Shown here piece after piece: positions 20,256 to 30,930 of a stretch of 64,000 bases of DNA. The notes beneath the pieces are model-generated. The model searched no databases. It was not told the origin of the DNA and saw only the letters and a list, made by a program, of their open reading frames with translations. A program made the position numbers and the translations under genes. Location of the stretch: assembly GCA_030247885.1 (NCBI GenBank), contig JAPDRO010000016.1, positions 124,001 through 188,000 of the forward strand, written 5' to 3'. The stretch comes from Taxawa tesnikishii (nom. ined.). Its lineage: Eukaryota; Ascomycota; Dothideomycetes; Dothideales. Numbering within the stretch: the first letter of the stretch is position 1; every line of letters starts with the position of its first letter.

Positions 20256-22185
20256 TTATACTTGGTCGTAGTGCTGGAATAACTGGCTGATACTCTCGCC
20301 GTGATGGTTCCTGCGAATGGCTTCCGCAAGCAGGTAACTCACGTCCAGAATCACGAGTTTCCGGCATCCGCGTCTCTTTTCCTCGGGGATGGGGAAAGAG
20401 TTAGTGACGATGATTCCGTCGATTTCGTTGCATGCCTCCAACTCCTGAAGGGCGTCACCGCCGAAAAGCCCGTGTGTGGCCATGCAATAGACTCTAGTGG
20501 CTCCTCCTCTTTTCACAACAGTCTCAGCGGCAGCGATCCATGATCCAGCCTTGTCAAACATGTCGTCGACAATGAAGACAGGGCGGTCGCGGACGTTGCC
20601 CACGAGAGTGATGGTGGACTCGAGCTCTGGATCTTGCAGGGCCTCTTCTTCCTCGTCATCTGAAGCAGTAGCGTCCCCACTGCCGCCAAGACCATGATCT
20701 GGCTTGTGGGATGAGGCTATTGACATGAAAGAAGAGATCATGTTTTCCGGTGGGTCATCGTCAGATGAACGGCGTCTCTCGCGTTGATGCTGCGATGAAG
20801 ACATGGCAGAGATTGTGGGCGAAGGATAATCATCGTCAACTACGTGTCCGTGGATCAGACGCCCGGTGATGACATTGCGGGCGCGCTGCAGATGAGTCAG
20901 TAAAACTTGCGTATCATATTCGGACACCGCGCCAACGTACCTCGTCGGTGTACTCCTCATCCTCCGCTTCGGATTCTTCCTGTGGAGCCCGTACGGCACC
21001 GATTGCTGTGTGCGACCGAAGCAGCGAGGGCAAAGCGGAAGGAGCTCCAGACCCATCGTCTGACCTGGCGTGCGAGCCGTCAGAAGAATCAGGTCTGGAC
21101 TCTTGTACAAGCGGGCTGGATGGAGTGTACGAGTCGCCGTTAACGAGTCGAGACGTAATATTAGGAGCAATGCTGGTGGTGGCCCGCAACCCTTGTAGAG
21201 GACGCCTTGAATAGTCTGAAGAGTGGTCTCGATCGTCTTGCTCTTGCGGCTTAGTGCGCTCTGGCGGGCCGTCCGCAAAGTCGTGTTCGATGGGTGCAGC
21301 GACGTTCTCCGGTTCATAGGGGTAAATGTGGGCTTCCGCATCTTCTTCAGCACCATTTGGTCCGTCTGAAACACTATCCGTGGCCAAGCCGTTGAAGATG
21401 ACACTATTGAACATACTGGTAGGCATCTGTGGCCTTCTCCGATCCGTGGTGACAATACCGAAGCTGAGCTTCAAAGCGTCGGCAAGCGATGTAACCCGCT
21501 TCGTTCCACCAGGATTCTTGCTTACGACCACAGCATTCCTCCAATCTTTGACATTCGTCCTTATCCACCGTGCAAGGATAGGCTCTGCGACGAGGTTGTC
21601 CACAGGACATTTGAAGAAGCCTTGCATTTGGCTCGCATGGAGGTCGATGGTGATGACATGGTTGACGCCAGCAACGCTCATGAGATTTGCTATCATCCTG
21701 GCAGTTATGGCGCCTCTGTGGCTCTTCTTCTTGGATTGACGGGAATAGGGAAGTAGGGCATGACGGCTTTGATCCGATGTCAGCTGCAGCTGCTGTATTG
21801 CATTGCGTATATTGTCGATACCTGTGATAGACCTGGCTGAGCCACTTTTGCAGGCGGAGATCATGATGAGCAATTCCATGACATTGTCATTGATCCTGAC
21901 CTGTCAGCGGAGTTTAAGCTAGCAAGTGACGGACGCCATACTTGCTGCTGCCGCTCTGGACTACGAAGACGTCCTGGTCGCGGACAGAAGTTTCTGGAGG
22001 TAATTTAATACGTAGGAGCGCCGGGGAGCCCTTTATGCAGAGGCTCTCTTACTGATCTCAACGCTCGTCTCGCCATTGGCGAACTTCTTGAGCTCGACAT
22101 TGTCGGGCTTGCGACCCAGACGCTCACAGATGGAGTCGGTAAGGAACGGATGCGAGGAACCGCTAAAGATACGCGTCTGTCGCAT
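20256..22185 (-). CDS. Ribose-phosphate pyrophosphokinase (PRPP synthetase) with a long non-homologous insert
   Basis: Makes PRPP from ribose-5-phosphate and ATP for nucleotide, His and Trp synthesis. Five exons: 22053-22185, 21942-21993, 21822-21895, 20941-21766 and 20256-20885. The start MRQTRIFSGSSHP is followed by KKFANGETSVEI, VRDQDVFVVQSGSSKIND and AITARMIANLMSVAG. Next come VITIDLHASQMQGFF, SKNPGGTKRV and, near the C-terminus, RPVFIVDDMFDKAGS (PRPP-binding loop) and HGESISQLF. About 200 residues of acidic, Ser-rich sequence are inserted in the middle, as in yeast Prs1/Prs5 subunits. Exon 4 is one base short: the conserved PYFPYSRQSKK is split at a CCC run (about 21748), implying a missing base. 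Assignment to Prs1 or Prs5 is left open. Confidence 0.9.
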
Positions 22186-22868
22186 ATCGGGCAGGGATTG
22201 TTGGTTAGGTCTCTAGCATAGCTTGTGCTTGGAGGGCAGAGCAGGCGCCAGGAGGCCGGGCAGTGAAACGTTACATGGAGAAGATAATGCAGTGACTGCG
22301 TGTGAAGTTGAGTTTCTTTACTCATGCTATTTTTCTGAGCAAACAGCGCAAACATAGCTCCAACAGCTTCCCACAGCGGAACTCATCCGTCAAAAGACCC
22401 GCCATGTTACTGCACTGCGCTTTGCGTAGTAACGGATAGCATAACGTTGCACAGCCATGTCTCACTGTACTCTTCCAGCAGGATTACGCTCAGCCACATT
22501 TCAAGAAGGCTTTGCTCAGTATACCACCGCCTTCCTGTATCGGCAACTGGCCATGCGCTCAAGTATTGAAGTATCGCTGCAGATCTTCGGATGATGCGGT
22601 GGCTGAGCCATGTGTCAAGGGACAAGTGCAGCCATATGGCTCTCTGTAACCGAAACAGGACAGTCCAACGGAACAGGAAATATCATGGTCTAGCTTGGCG
22701 AAGGATGGAATGGGGCTGGGGCGCCAACACCTGACACCCGTTCCAACAGTGCTGTATCTCTGCGTGTGGCAGTGTTTTCGGTCTGTTTGCATAAGTATAG
22801 CACTGCTATCTCTCTCCTATCTCCCACGTTTCGCATAATCTGTTTGAACACGACCGAAGCCTGCCATT
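22186..22868. promoter_or_regulatory. Divergent promoter region between the PRPP synthetase and the coiled-coil gene
   Basis: About 680 bases between divergent starts at 22185 (-) and 22869 (+). No clear TATA box or gene was seen inside. Confidence 0.45.
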
Positions 22869-24016
22869 ATGGAACCATCAACAAATCCACCAGCATATGA
22901 CATGAATGAACATTCAATACACAGCAAGATCGACAATTCCCGGAAACAGAATGACGCCCTCTTGGCCACACTCTCCCAGACTGACTATGCTCCACCTGCT
23001 CTGCGTCGGCAACTTGACTATATCAACGAGCTGGAAGAGCATTTGTACAAAGTCAAAAAGGACTTGCCATGGCTAGAGCTCGAAACCAAAAGAGAGCTCA
23101 AAGATCACAAAAAGTACCAAGACAGCACCATCCGCCGCTTCGCGCACCGTCTCGGCGGGTCAAAGGGCAAAGATAAGTGGACTGAAAAGGCCGACAAAGA
23201 AGAACGCGAATTTGTCGAGGCCTGGCAGAAAGAGCGAGAGACCCGTGATCGAAAGGCAGACCTAGAACAGCGATTGAGCGAGGCGAAGAATGCAAAGTCC
23301 AGTCTCGAGGGCGAGGCCAAACGCCACGATCAAGCCCAGAAGGAACTGGATGCCCTGTACGAGTCCATATTCCAGGGCCCGACACCTGAGTTCCCTGGTG
23401 AGGATTTGCGGGAGCAGGAAGTGCTACGCGCTCATACTGCCTTTGAGGAGGTTCAGGGACGGCTCTTTACCGAGAAGCAGGCACTGTTGTGTCTCATAGA
23501 TGCGCAGCAGACGCTCGAGAACGCGCAGAGAACAATGATGGAAGCTCTGGACGCTTCCACGTGGGACATGTGGGGTTCGTTCGATCACTATCACTGTTGT
23601 ATACATCCGCTGACTTGAGTACAGGTGGTGGCACTTTCGCAGACATGATGGAACGGAACGCACTTTCAAAGGCTCAGAGCCTTATCAATCAGCTGCAACA
23701 TCAGATGATGGAAGCCAGGAGGGTGCAGCCTGCTATTCGCGATCTTGGACCGATGGAGATAGATCACGGTCATTTGATGGGTGATGTCATCTTTGACAAT
23801 ATCTTCTCCGACGCAGCTCAGCACGATAGGATCAAGCAATCTGACCGCCAGCTCAAGCAAGCTGGAGAGAGATTGAAGGAAGAACGCGCAGCCGCCAGAC
23901 AAAGAGTCATTCGAGCTCAGCAAGAGCAGGACCTGGTCGGTTCTAGTCTTAGTCGTGCTAGGGATGAACTCCAGAGGTTTAGAGCGGAGGCTTTCCGAAA
24001 TCGCGCTTCGTTGTAG
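22869..24016 (+). CDS. Conserved fungal coiled-coil protein, unknown function, 365 aa
   Basis: Exons 22869-23574 and 23625-24016 join in phase (intron 50 nt) as DMWG-GGTFADMMER. The protein is almost entirely charged helices: NELEEHLYKVKKDLPWLE (about residues 57-75), a long Glu/Lys/Arg region (about 95-160) and a C-terminal helix rich in Arg, Gln and Ala ending AEAFRNRASL. In between is the unusual conserved-looking TWDMWGGGTFADMMERNALSKAQ. This layout occurs in an uncharacterised Pezizomycotina family often annotated only as hypothetical. There is no signal peptide or membrane segment, so it is likely cytosolic or cytoskeletal; that is inference. Confidence 0.85.
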
Positions 24017-24973
24017 AGTATGATGTTATAGTGGTTATTCGTTGTCTTACATATAAATATCATATCTGTATCTGCTTGAGAGTCATCCACCCTTTGAAGA
24101 CCAGACTCGGAAGCTGGTACTCTCAAGGGAACCCGCTACATTGATCAATATACAAGCAACAAGGATGATCTCCCAACGCTCCAAGCTCCAGTGGGAGCCA
24201 CAATCCTCGAGCCTATCTCTTACTACGGACAGTCCCACAAGCAATTTCCCTCATAGCCACCGACCCGACCTCCTGTTTGCGGGTACTTTAATTAGAAGCC
24301 GTGCAGCGCGGGCAAAGCATTGTGATTGGCGGGTACCTGGATTTCGATCGGGCCGGGCCAGACGTCCCCGACGCTGGGGCGTTTTGGCCGTTGAGCTTCA
24401 GGGGATTGAAACGGCTGATGTGCGACTTGCACGGGGTGATGGGAGGAACGACAGGGCGATGGCTGTTTGGTGTAAATGGGTAACAATAAACAACAATCAT
24501 CAATAACATTGCTGCATGCGGTAAGAAGGCAGGTAGCGTAGTCTTTGCTTGCGCTTGGGTTGTGGCTTTCTACTGTCCTTTCTCGTCTCTTTCCTTCTCT
24601 CCCTCTCCCTCTCTCCGTTTTTTAATTCGCCGTCCATTGCCCTGCCCTGCTGGCTACTGTCATCGTCAATCCTTAATCAGAGGTCTTGCACTCACTCGTT
24701 TCGTGCACTGCCGCTATTCGTTCGTTACCAGTCTGCATTTGGTCGGTCGATCTGAAGGAAAACGATAATATACAGACCCGGTCACGCTGCATTCCTCAGC
24801 CCAGCCTTCACCATACTCATACCAGAATCGATCGATCAGGTTAACCATTGATTAATCGATTGACGTATCAACAAGACCTCAGCCGTCACAGCTATCGGTC
24901 GTCGGCCATCGACCAGTTATCCACACTAGCAGCACTTGCTCCAACGTCTCCACAGACACATCAGCAGCTCAAA
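24017..24973. other. Intergenic region with pyrimidine-rich tract
   Basis: About 960 bases upstream of the 103-aa membrane protein. A C/T-rich tract at about 24585-24625 resembles pyrimidine tracts common in promoters and 5' leaders of filamentous fungi. The short open frames lack motifs. Confidence 0.45.
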
Positions 24974-25366
24974 ATGTCCTTCGCACCCCGAGATCCCGCA
25001 TTCTGGAAACGCTTCAGCGTGGCCGTCCACAAACTCGAAGATGAAGAGTCTATTGCCGCGTCATCGCCTGGCGGGCGACCAAAAATGGAGCATTCGTACG
25101 TCTTTCGCTTTCCCTCTCATCCAGATCCCACAGTCCCTTTCACACCGATATGAAGTGTCGCTGACATTACAAACAGGGACTCGTGGCTCGCGCGTCAACA
25201 CCAAAAGAAGAAGAAGCGCACCTACATGTGCTGCGCCTTCTGGCTCCTCTTCCTGCTCTTCGTCGCCGGCGTCGTGGTTGTTATTATCTGGTTGATCCAG
25301 AGTGGCACGTGGAATCGGATCAAGATCCAGCCGGAGGGTGGTGCGACGGAATACGGACATTCTTGA
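24974..25366 (+). CDS. Small single-pass membrane protein, 103 aa, conserved-type unknown
   Basis: Exons 24974-25095 and 25177-25366 join in phase, reading MSFAPRDPAFWKRFSVAVHK at the N-terminus. A polar region then crosses the junction (KMEHS-DSWLARQHQ), followed by a basic KKKKR stop signal and one strong membrane helix (AFWLLFLLFVAGVVVVIIW, about residues 60-80) and a short C-terminal tail. Basic residues precede the helix, so the N-terminus should be cytosolic. It was not visible as one open frame because of the intron. Function unknown. Confidence 0.75.
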
Positions 25367-25770
25367 GGGAGATGGAGTACGTGAAAGGGGAAGGGATGGA
25401 GTACGGAAGAGCAAAGGGATACAGATAAGAACAACAGGACAAGGATAAAGAGTGGAGGAATGAACGCTGTGGCTGGGTCACAGAGCATACTTCCCTCGAG
25501 ACCTGGTAATGGAAGGAATTAATGTTCGCGGTCATGGCCTCTGGTTTCTGGAGTTTCTTGGGAGCATTGAGCGTATACCATCTTCGTTTGATTTCGTTTC
25601 TGGGAGAGATTTCAATCACTCACCTCCGGTGTAGATATACGAGACCAAGAAAATCGATGATACAACAGTTCACTTAACACTCAGGTTTCCTTCTTGTTCC
25701 ATCGATCAAGCTCGGTCTGACTTGACAATGCTACAGACAGCACAGGACGTGCTTTTAGGCAAGATAATCC
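25367..25770. other. Convergent 3' flank region
   Basis: About 400 bases between the 3' ends of the 103-aa membrane protein gene (+) and the TauD gene (-). No gene seen. Confidence 0.5.
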
Positions 25771-27050
25771 CTACTCACTCTCAGACACAAAGGCAACAGT
25801 CTCCTTCTCCTCCTCAAAAGGCGTCTCAAACGGCCTCTCCGCCCTCGGCGTCAACCTTGCCAAATGTCGCCTCTGACCATCCTGCCAGTCCAAAAGCGCC
25901 GAATGTGCCGTAGTCCTGTTATCCCAGACGACGACAGTGCCGGGCGCCCACTTCACGCGCGCCTGCAGATCCTGGCTCAGCGTGATGTGGTCGAACAGGA
26001 ACTTTAGCAGGAAATCGCTCTCCTCTTTCTTGAACCCGACGATGTTACGCGTGAACTGTGGGTTCACGAAGAGCGCCTTCTCACCCGTGGCGGGGTGTGT
26101 GCGCACGATTGGGTGCACGTTTGCGACGGGCTCGCGGCGGACGATGGAGCCACGTGCGAGTGCGCTGGCGGCCTGTTCATGCCTGCAAGTGGTTAGAGGG
26201 TTGTGTCTCCTAGTCGGTGTTCAGATGCATACCCAGAGTGGACGGCTTTCAGACCGTGAAGGCGCTTGCGGAATTCTGGCGACAGACGGCGGTAGGCCTC
26301 CGCTTGGTTTGCGAAGAGAGTGTCACCGCCAGACTTGGGCGAATCCAGAATGTACAAGAAGGTGGTTCCGGGAGGTTGCATCTCGTAAGTGACGTCTGAG
26401 TGCCACGTAATGCTGTTTGTCCGCGTCTCGAAGTAGTCTTTGGCAGTGGTGTCACCGGCAGACCGGTGAACGAGGTGTACCTTCGGGAATCCCTTCGGTG
26501 CGCCCGAAGCCGGGTGGATGTGCGAAGGGCCGAAGTACTCTGCAATCTCAAGAGCCTTGTTGATTGGGAGGTCCGCAAAATCTTGGTCACGGAATGCGAC
26601 GACCTTCTTCTGGGCGACGCTAGGATGGAATCAGTCTGGGCAGGTAACGTGTAGGGTCGCGAATACATACAACAGAGCAAGTTGGTCTTTACCAGCGTCT
26701 GTGAGCTTGCTCAACTGAACGCCCTTCACCTCCGCACCGATGTTGGCTGTGAGATCAACCACTTCCGCTCCAGCAAGCAGGTCAGGGAAAGAAGGGTCGC
26801 CATCCTTGCCGTGCTCATAAGCCTCGAAAGGCTCGTATGGAGGGTACTTGACATCGTCCCATTCAGGGAGGTAGTTTGGGTACTTCGCAGGTGCGTGTCC
26901 CTGAACACCCTCCAACTCGCCCTTGTAGTTTGTTGTCTTGGCTCCTTGAGCGAAAGCCTCCTTGTACGCAGTCTGTGACTTGTCCTTTGCCCAGGCCTTC
27001 TCCGCTGACTCATCTCTGTGACTGGGGGTCTCGACCAGTCCTGGCGCCAT
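25771..27050 (-). CDS. TauD/JLP1-family alpha-ketoglutarate-dependent sulfonate (taurine) dioxygenase
   Basis: Non-haem Fe(II)/2-oxoglutarate dioxygenase of the TauD family. In yeast the relative Jlp1 releases sulfite from sulfonates and allows growth on them as sulfur source. Exons 26671-27050, 26233-26619 and 25771-26182 join in phase to 392 aa. The metal ligands are visible: WHSDVTY supplies His and Asp (exon 2), and TAHSALLDW supplies the distal His. RRHLARLTPRAERP carries the Arg that binds 2-oxoglutarate. LFVAQKKVVAFRDQDF spans the first junction as in the family. The N-terminal 90 residues are a polar fungal-type extension. A TATA box lies about 95 bases upstream. The frame is clean. 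It is divergently paired with a Dal5/Soa1-type permease. Confidence 0.93.
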
Positions 27051-28060
27051 GATATGTTACTTTATAACGATATGAGGTCTAGAAAGAGGAATCGAGATGC
27101 AGTAAGAAGAGAAGATAGTGCAATAAGGAATGGGTTGTGTAGGGATTTATATACAAACTTTCTAAACAAGCTGCTCGGAAGTGCGGCACAGCTCCAAGAA
27201 ATACGTGCAGGTATAGGTAAGGTTCTGGGTGGAGAACTGTCGTCCAAGGTGCCTATCTGAGGCATAACGTGATAATCGCGTGCCATTGCGAGCGATCATG
27301 ATGGATGAGGCGGCAGTTTGGCCGTGTGGTGGGCTCGCCGGCGAACGCTGTGGCGGTTTTGAATGTCGCAATCCAATCACTGTACCACTCACATATGCCC
27401 CTCTTGCTATTTCGGAGGACGAGAATGGAGGCGAGGCTTTTGGAACTGCCGGCTACTTTCCATGAGCTGCGGCGTGCATACCGTTGGCCGACCGGCAGAC
27501 CGCAATCAGCAATAGATGATCGATACATCAAATCAGCCTGATTCGATCCACATGTTATCGGGGAGATGCAAGAACATGGTGGGCGGACAGTGGTGGTTGC
27601 TAAGATGTCGCAAATCGCGAATTCTTGGGGTCAGATTGCGTGCTTTCGACAACCTAACCATATTCGGAAATTCGCAACACCCAACGCCGAACTCAGGCCA
27701 AGATACGAGCCAGTTGTCCACCGAAACTTGACATAGTGCTTGTCGTGCTTGTGTTGATGGCGCTGAGAGTGCCTGATTGTGGATCAATCCAAGGCCCTTC
27801 TGGTCCATGCAATGCATCGTTGCCCTGCGCCTCGGACCCTAGCGGGCCTCGTGGGGGCATCTGCGGCGACAACGAGTTGCGGCAAGTGAATAAGACCGAT
27901 GGCACGAAAGAAGATGTACGAGGTTAAAGAGGGTACATTTCCGGGAGAATTGCTCTATCACGTCTGTCTCTCGTTTCCTTGGTCCGGAAAGCCACCTTGT
28001 TGAAGAGCGAAGGCGTGACTGCTCCAGGCGATTTGTTTGTATTCTTCCAACTGCTTTACG
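27051..28060. promoter_or_regulatory. Shared divergent promoter of the dioxygenase and permease genes
   Basis: About 1 kb between ATG 27050 (-) and ATG 28061 (+). A TATATAAAT element on the minus strand at about 27144-27152 faces the dioxygenase. I looked for CACGTG and for the ATGRYRYCAT site of the Cys3/MetR sulfur regulator and saw no good match by eye, so the regulator stays open. The open frames inside have no motif. Confidence 0.5.
27144..27152 (-). promoter_or_regulatory. TATA box of the TauD-type dioxygenase
   Basis: Reads TATATAAAT on the minus strand about 95 bases before the dioxygenase ATG. The spacing is suitable for a TATA-dependent, inducible promoter. Confidence 0.5.
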
Positions 28061-30167
28061 ATGGGCGTGTTCGGCGAAACAGGCTCAGGGAAGGGGAGCC
28101 AAAGTGAGGTGCCCATAAAAGCCTATCCTGTGGCCGCCGTCAACGACGCAGGTCTATTCAAGCGAACATCCGACAAAACTTTCGACAACGATTCCCTGGA
28201 GAGCTTTTACAAGCCAATCGACAGCTATGAGGGTATCCATAGATATGATCCGGACTTCGAGTGGGATGCGAAGGAGGAGAAGAGGGTTGTCCGCAAGGTA
28301 TGCCTCATCACCCATATCCGCGGGAGCGTCATTCCGCTGATCCAAACGATAGATCGACTATCGGATATGCTCGTGGGTGTGCTTGATGTTTTTGCTTTGC
28401 AGCTGGACAGAGGCAACATCAGTCAAGCTCTTAGCGATAACATGTTGGACGACCTGGGACTCTCGACGAACGATTACAACACCGGTCAGACGATATTCTA
28501 TCTGACTTTCTTGTTCGCCGAACTGCCGTCGCAGCTGATATCGAAAAAGCTTGGACCGGATCGATGGATCCCCATCCAGATGGTGTCGTGGAGTATTACG
28601 GCAAGTCTGCAGTGCTTCCTCTCTGGACGCAACAGTTTCTGGGCCTGTCGTGCGCTTCTCGGACTTATTGAAGGCGGGTTCATTCCAGACAATATCCTAT
28701 ATCTGAGTTACTGGTACACCGGCGTTGAGCTGCCCGTCCGCCTTTCCTTCTTCTGGGTCAGCCATCAGACAACATCGATTGTTTCGGCTTTCCTCGCATA
28801 CGGTATCCTCCACAGTAAGCATCGTACTCAACGACATGTTTTGATGGCGTACTGATTTAACCAGTGCGTGGTATCCCCATGGCTGGCGTAAGCGGGACAA
28901 CCGGGGGCTGGCGGTGGTAAGACCTGGACCCAACGAAACATCTTGGACACTCTCTGACACTTGATCAGGTTGTTCGCTCTGGAAGGAGCACTTACTGGTT
29001 TGATTGGCGTCGTTTCCTACTTTTACCTTCCACCCTCCCCAACTCAGACCGCTTCCAAATTCCGCGGCAAAGACGGATGGTTCAACGAAAGAGAAGAAAA
29101 GATTATGGTGAACCGAGTCCTGCGGGACGATCCAAGTAAGGGAACCATGCATAACCGGCAAGCACTGTCTCTGTCGATGTTCTGGCAATGCTTGTGCGAC
29201 TATCACATGTGGCCAATTTATCTTCTCGGTTTAAGCTGGCTGCTTCCATCAATACCTATGAACGCTGTAGGTGCACACACCTGAGATGTTGCCATCAACG
29301 TCTCGAAGAAGGCCCAACCCGAAATTTGTGGACCTGAGCGAAGGATTGCTGACTTTGCTGTAGTACCTGACTCTCCAACTGAAGTCTGCCGGCTTCACTA
29401 CCTTCGAGACGAATCTGTTGACCATTCCGGCCTCTGCCGTCTTCATCATCAACTTACTGTTCTGGACATGGCTTTCGGAAAGGATCAACGAACGTTTCCT
29501 TCTAGGAACCGTCAGCCAGATTTGGGTGCTGCCGCTTCTGATATCGCTGGAGGTGCTCCCAAAGACTCGGAACCATTGGGTCACCTGGATCCTGTCAATT
29601 CTGCTATACGCGCAGTAAGCCTCTTCTGAATGCTTCAAAAATGAACCGACTAAAAACAATGTAGACCGTATGTGCATGCCATGATAGTGGCCATCACTAG
29701 CCGGAACGCCGGGTCTGTGCGGACAAGGACTGTTGCCAGTGCGCTGTACAACATGTCAGTGCAGGTGTCTAACATCATTGGTACAAACGTAAGCAGGCAA
29801 CGTCTTTGTGATAGTCCACATACTGACCGGATGGCAGATATACCGGACGCCGGACAAGCCGTACTACTACACCGGTAACAAAGTCTTGATTGGTCTCACT
29901 TGCTACAACTTTTTCCTCTTCATTGGTGCTAAAGGTCAGTAAATCCGGATACTCCGTAGTTGCATATGCTGATTAGCTTCGCAGTATTTTACGTATACGT
30001 GAACAAGTAAGCCAGCCAGCGGAAGAATTCCTGTCTTTAGACACTAACCAAGCCAATAGCAAACGCGAGCGCAAATGGGGGCGATGACAAAGGAAGAAAG
30101 GGAGGAGTACTTGGCAACCACAACAGACAAAGGAAACAAGCGGCTGGACTTCCGTTTCGCCCACTGA
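28061..30167 (+). CDS. MFS permease of the allantoate/Dal5 (anion:cation symporter) family, possibly sulfonate type, with two frame slips
   Basis: Twelve-helix plasma-membrane carrier of the Dal5/Seo1/Soa1 group. Exons begin at 28061 and 28353 and continue through at least five more short introns to 30167. Landmarks are LDRGNISQALSDNML, NDYNTGQTIFYL, FAELPSQLISKKLGPDRWI, RALLGLIEGGFIPD, LTLQLKSAGFTTFETNLL and, near the end, TPDKPYYYTGNKVLIGLTCYN. The conserved text continues across two frame slips, at a T5 run (about 28389-28393, CLM-FFALQLD) and a G5 run (30077-30081, RKWG-AMTKEE). Each needs one extra base, so the gene may be intact in the organism. The neighbouring TauD gene suggests a sulfonate, as for yeast Soa1; that is inference. 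Confidence 0.85.
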
Positions 30168-30930
30168 TAGACACAAGGACGGTGTTTCCGAATGGCCTCG
30201 AATGAATATCAGGGAGCTGAACTCGAATGTGACTTTCAGATTCCATAGGAGGTGTCTGTAAGCGCTTGCCGCAAGGCGCAGATTCTATTAGAGACATGTT
30301 GGAGGATAGGGAGATAGAGGAAGCTCTTGTTCTCAGTCAGGCGTGGGCAGTCAATAGCTGGGATATCCGTAGAATTCCACTATGCAATGCTGGTTTTCGT
30401 TCTCGTCTTTCAACACAAGGATGCATCCGTCAGTCTTAATGTTGCTGCTCAGCTTGACCTGCTGCGAACCGGAACGTAATCGATGTCGTCCATCATTGAG
30501 CTGTGGGTCGGGGTTGAAATACGGTTTCAGAAAGCCGATCAAGCTTTCCTTCGTAAGAGACAGCTGCAAGGCCTCATCGAGCAGGAGTTGAGTGAAGGTG
30601 CAGCGTGGTGTGGTGGTTCGTGAATCATCGCCTCGCGTCGTGGGTGCGCAGGTTGGAGAAGCTGGAGTCGTGGAGGCTCGAGCGTCGGGCTTGGCATTCG
30701 AGGCTCCGAGGCGGCAGTGATTACCAGGCTGGCCGTCTACAGTCCTATCCTGCACTACTCAAGCATCCGTGAAGACAGACATAACTATGTTTGCCGTACT
30801 TCGCTGTCATCCATCGAAAACTGTTCGTGACGCGCTGCTGGAGCATGTTGCATTGACCATGAAGTTCTTGGGCTGACAGAGCAAGTTCGTCCGCAGATCT
30901 CATCAGGCTTGATGAAGGAAACCCGAAGCG
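30168..30930. other. Region between permease and SNF2 gene
   Basis: About 760 bases holding the 3' flank of the permease, the promoter of the SNF2 gene and one weak minus-strand open frame (30351-30755), listed separately. Confidence 0.4.
30351..30755 (-). CDS. Hypothetical protein, weakly supported, 134 aa
   Basis: An open frame with a Thr/Pro-rich first part, then a more protein-like C-terminal half (QLLLDEALQLSLTKESLIGF and ILVLKDENENQHCIVEFYG). The second half has a plausible alternation of hydrophobic and charged residues, but no family is recognised. It may be the end of a longer gene, a fragment of one, or not coding. Confidence 0.3.
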   Translation of the reverse strand: MQDRTVDGQPGNHCRLGASNAKPDARASTTPASPTCAPTTRGDDSRTTTPRCTFTQLLLDEALQLSLTKESLIGFLKPYFNPDPQLNDGRHRLRSGSQQVKLSSNIKTDGCILVLKDENENQHCIVEFYGYPSY

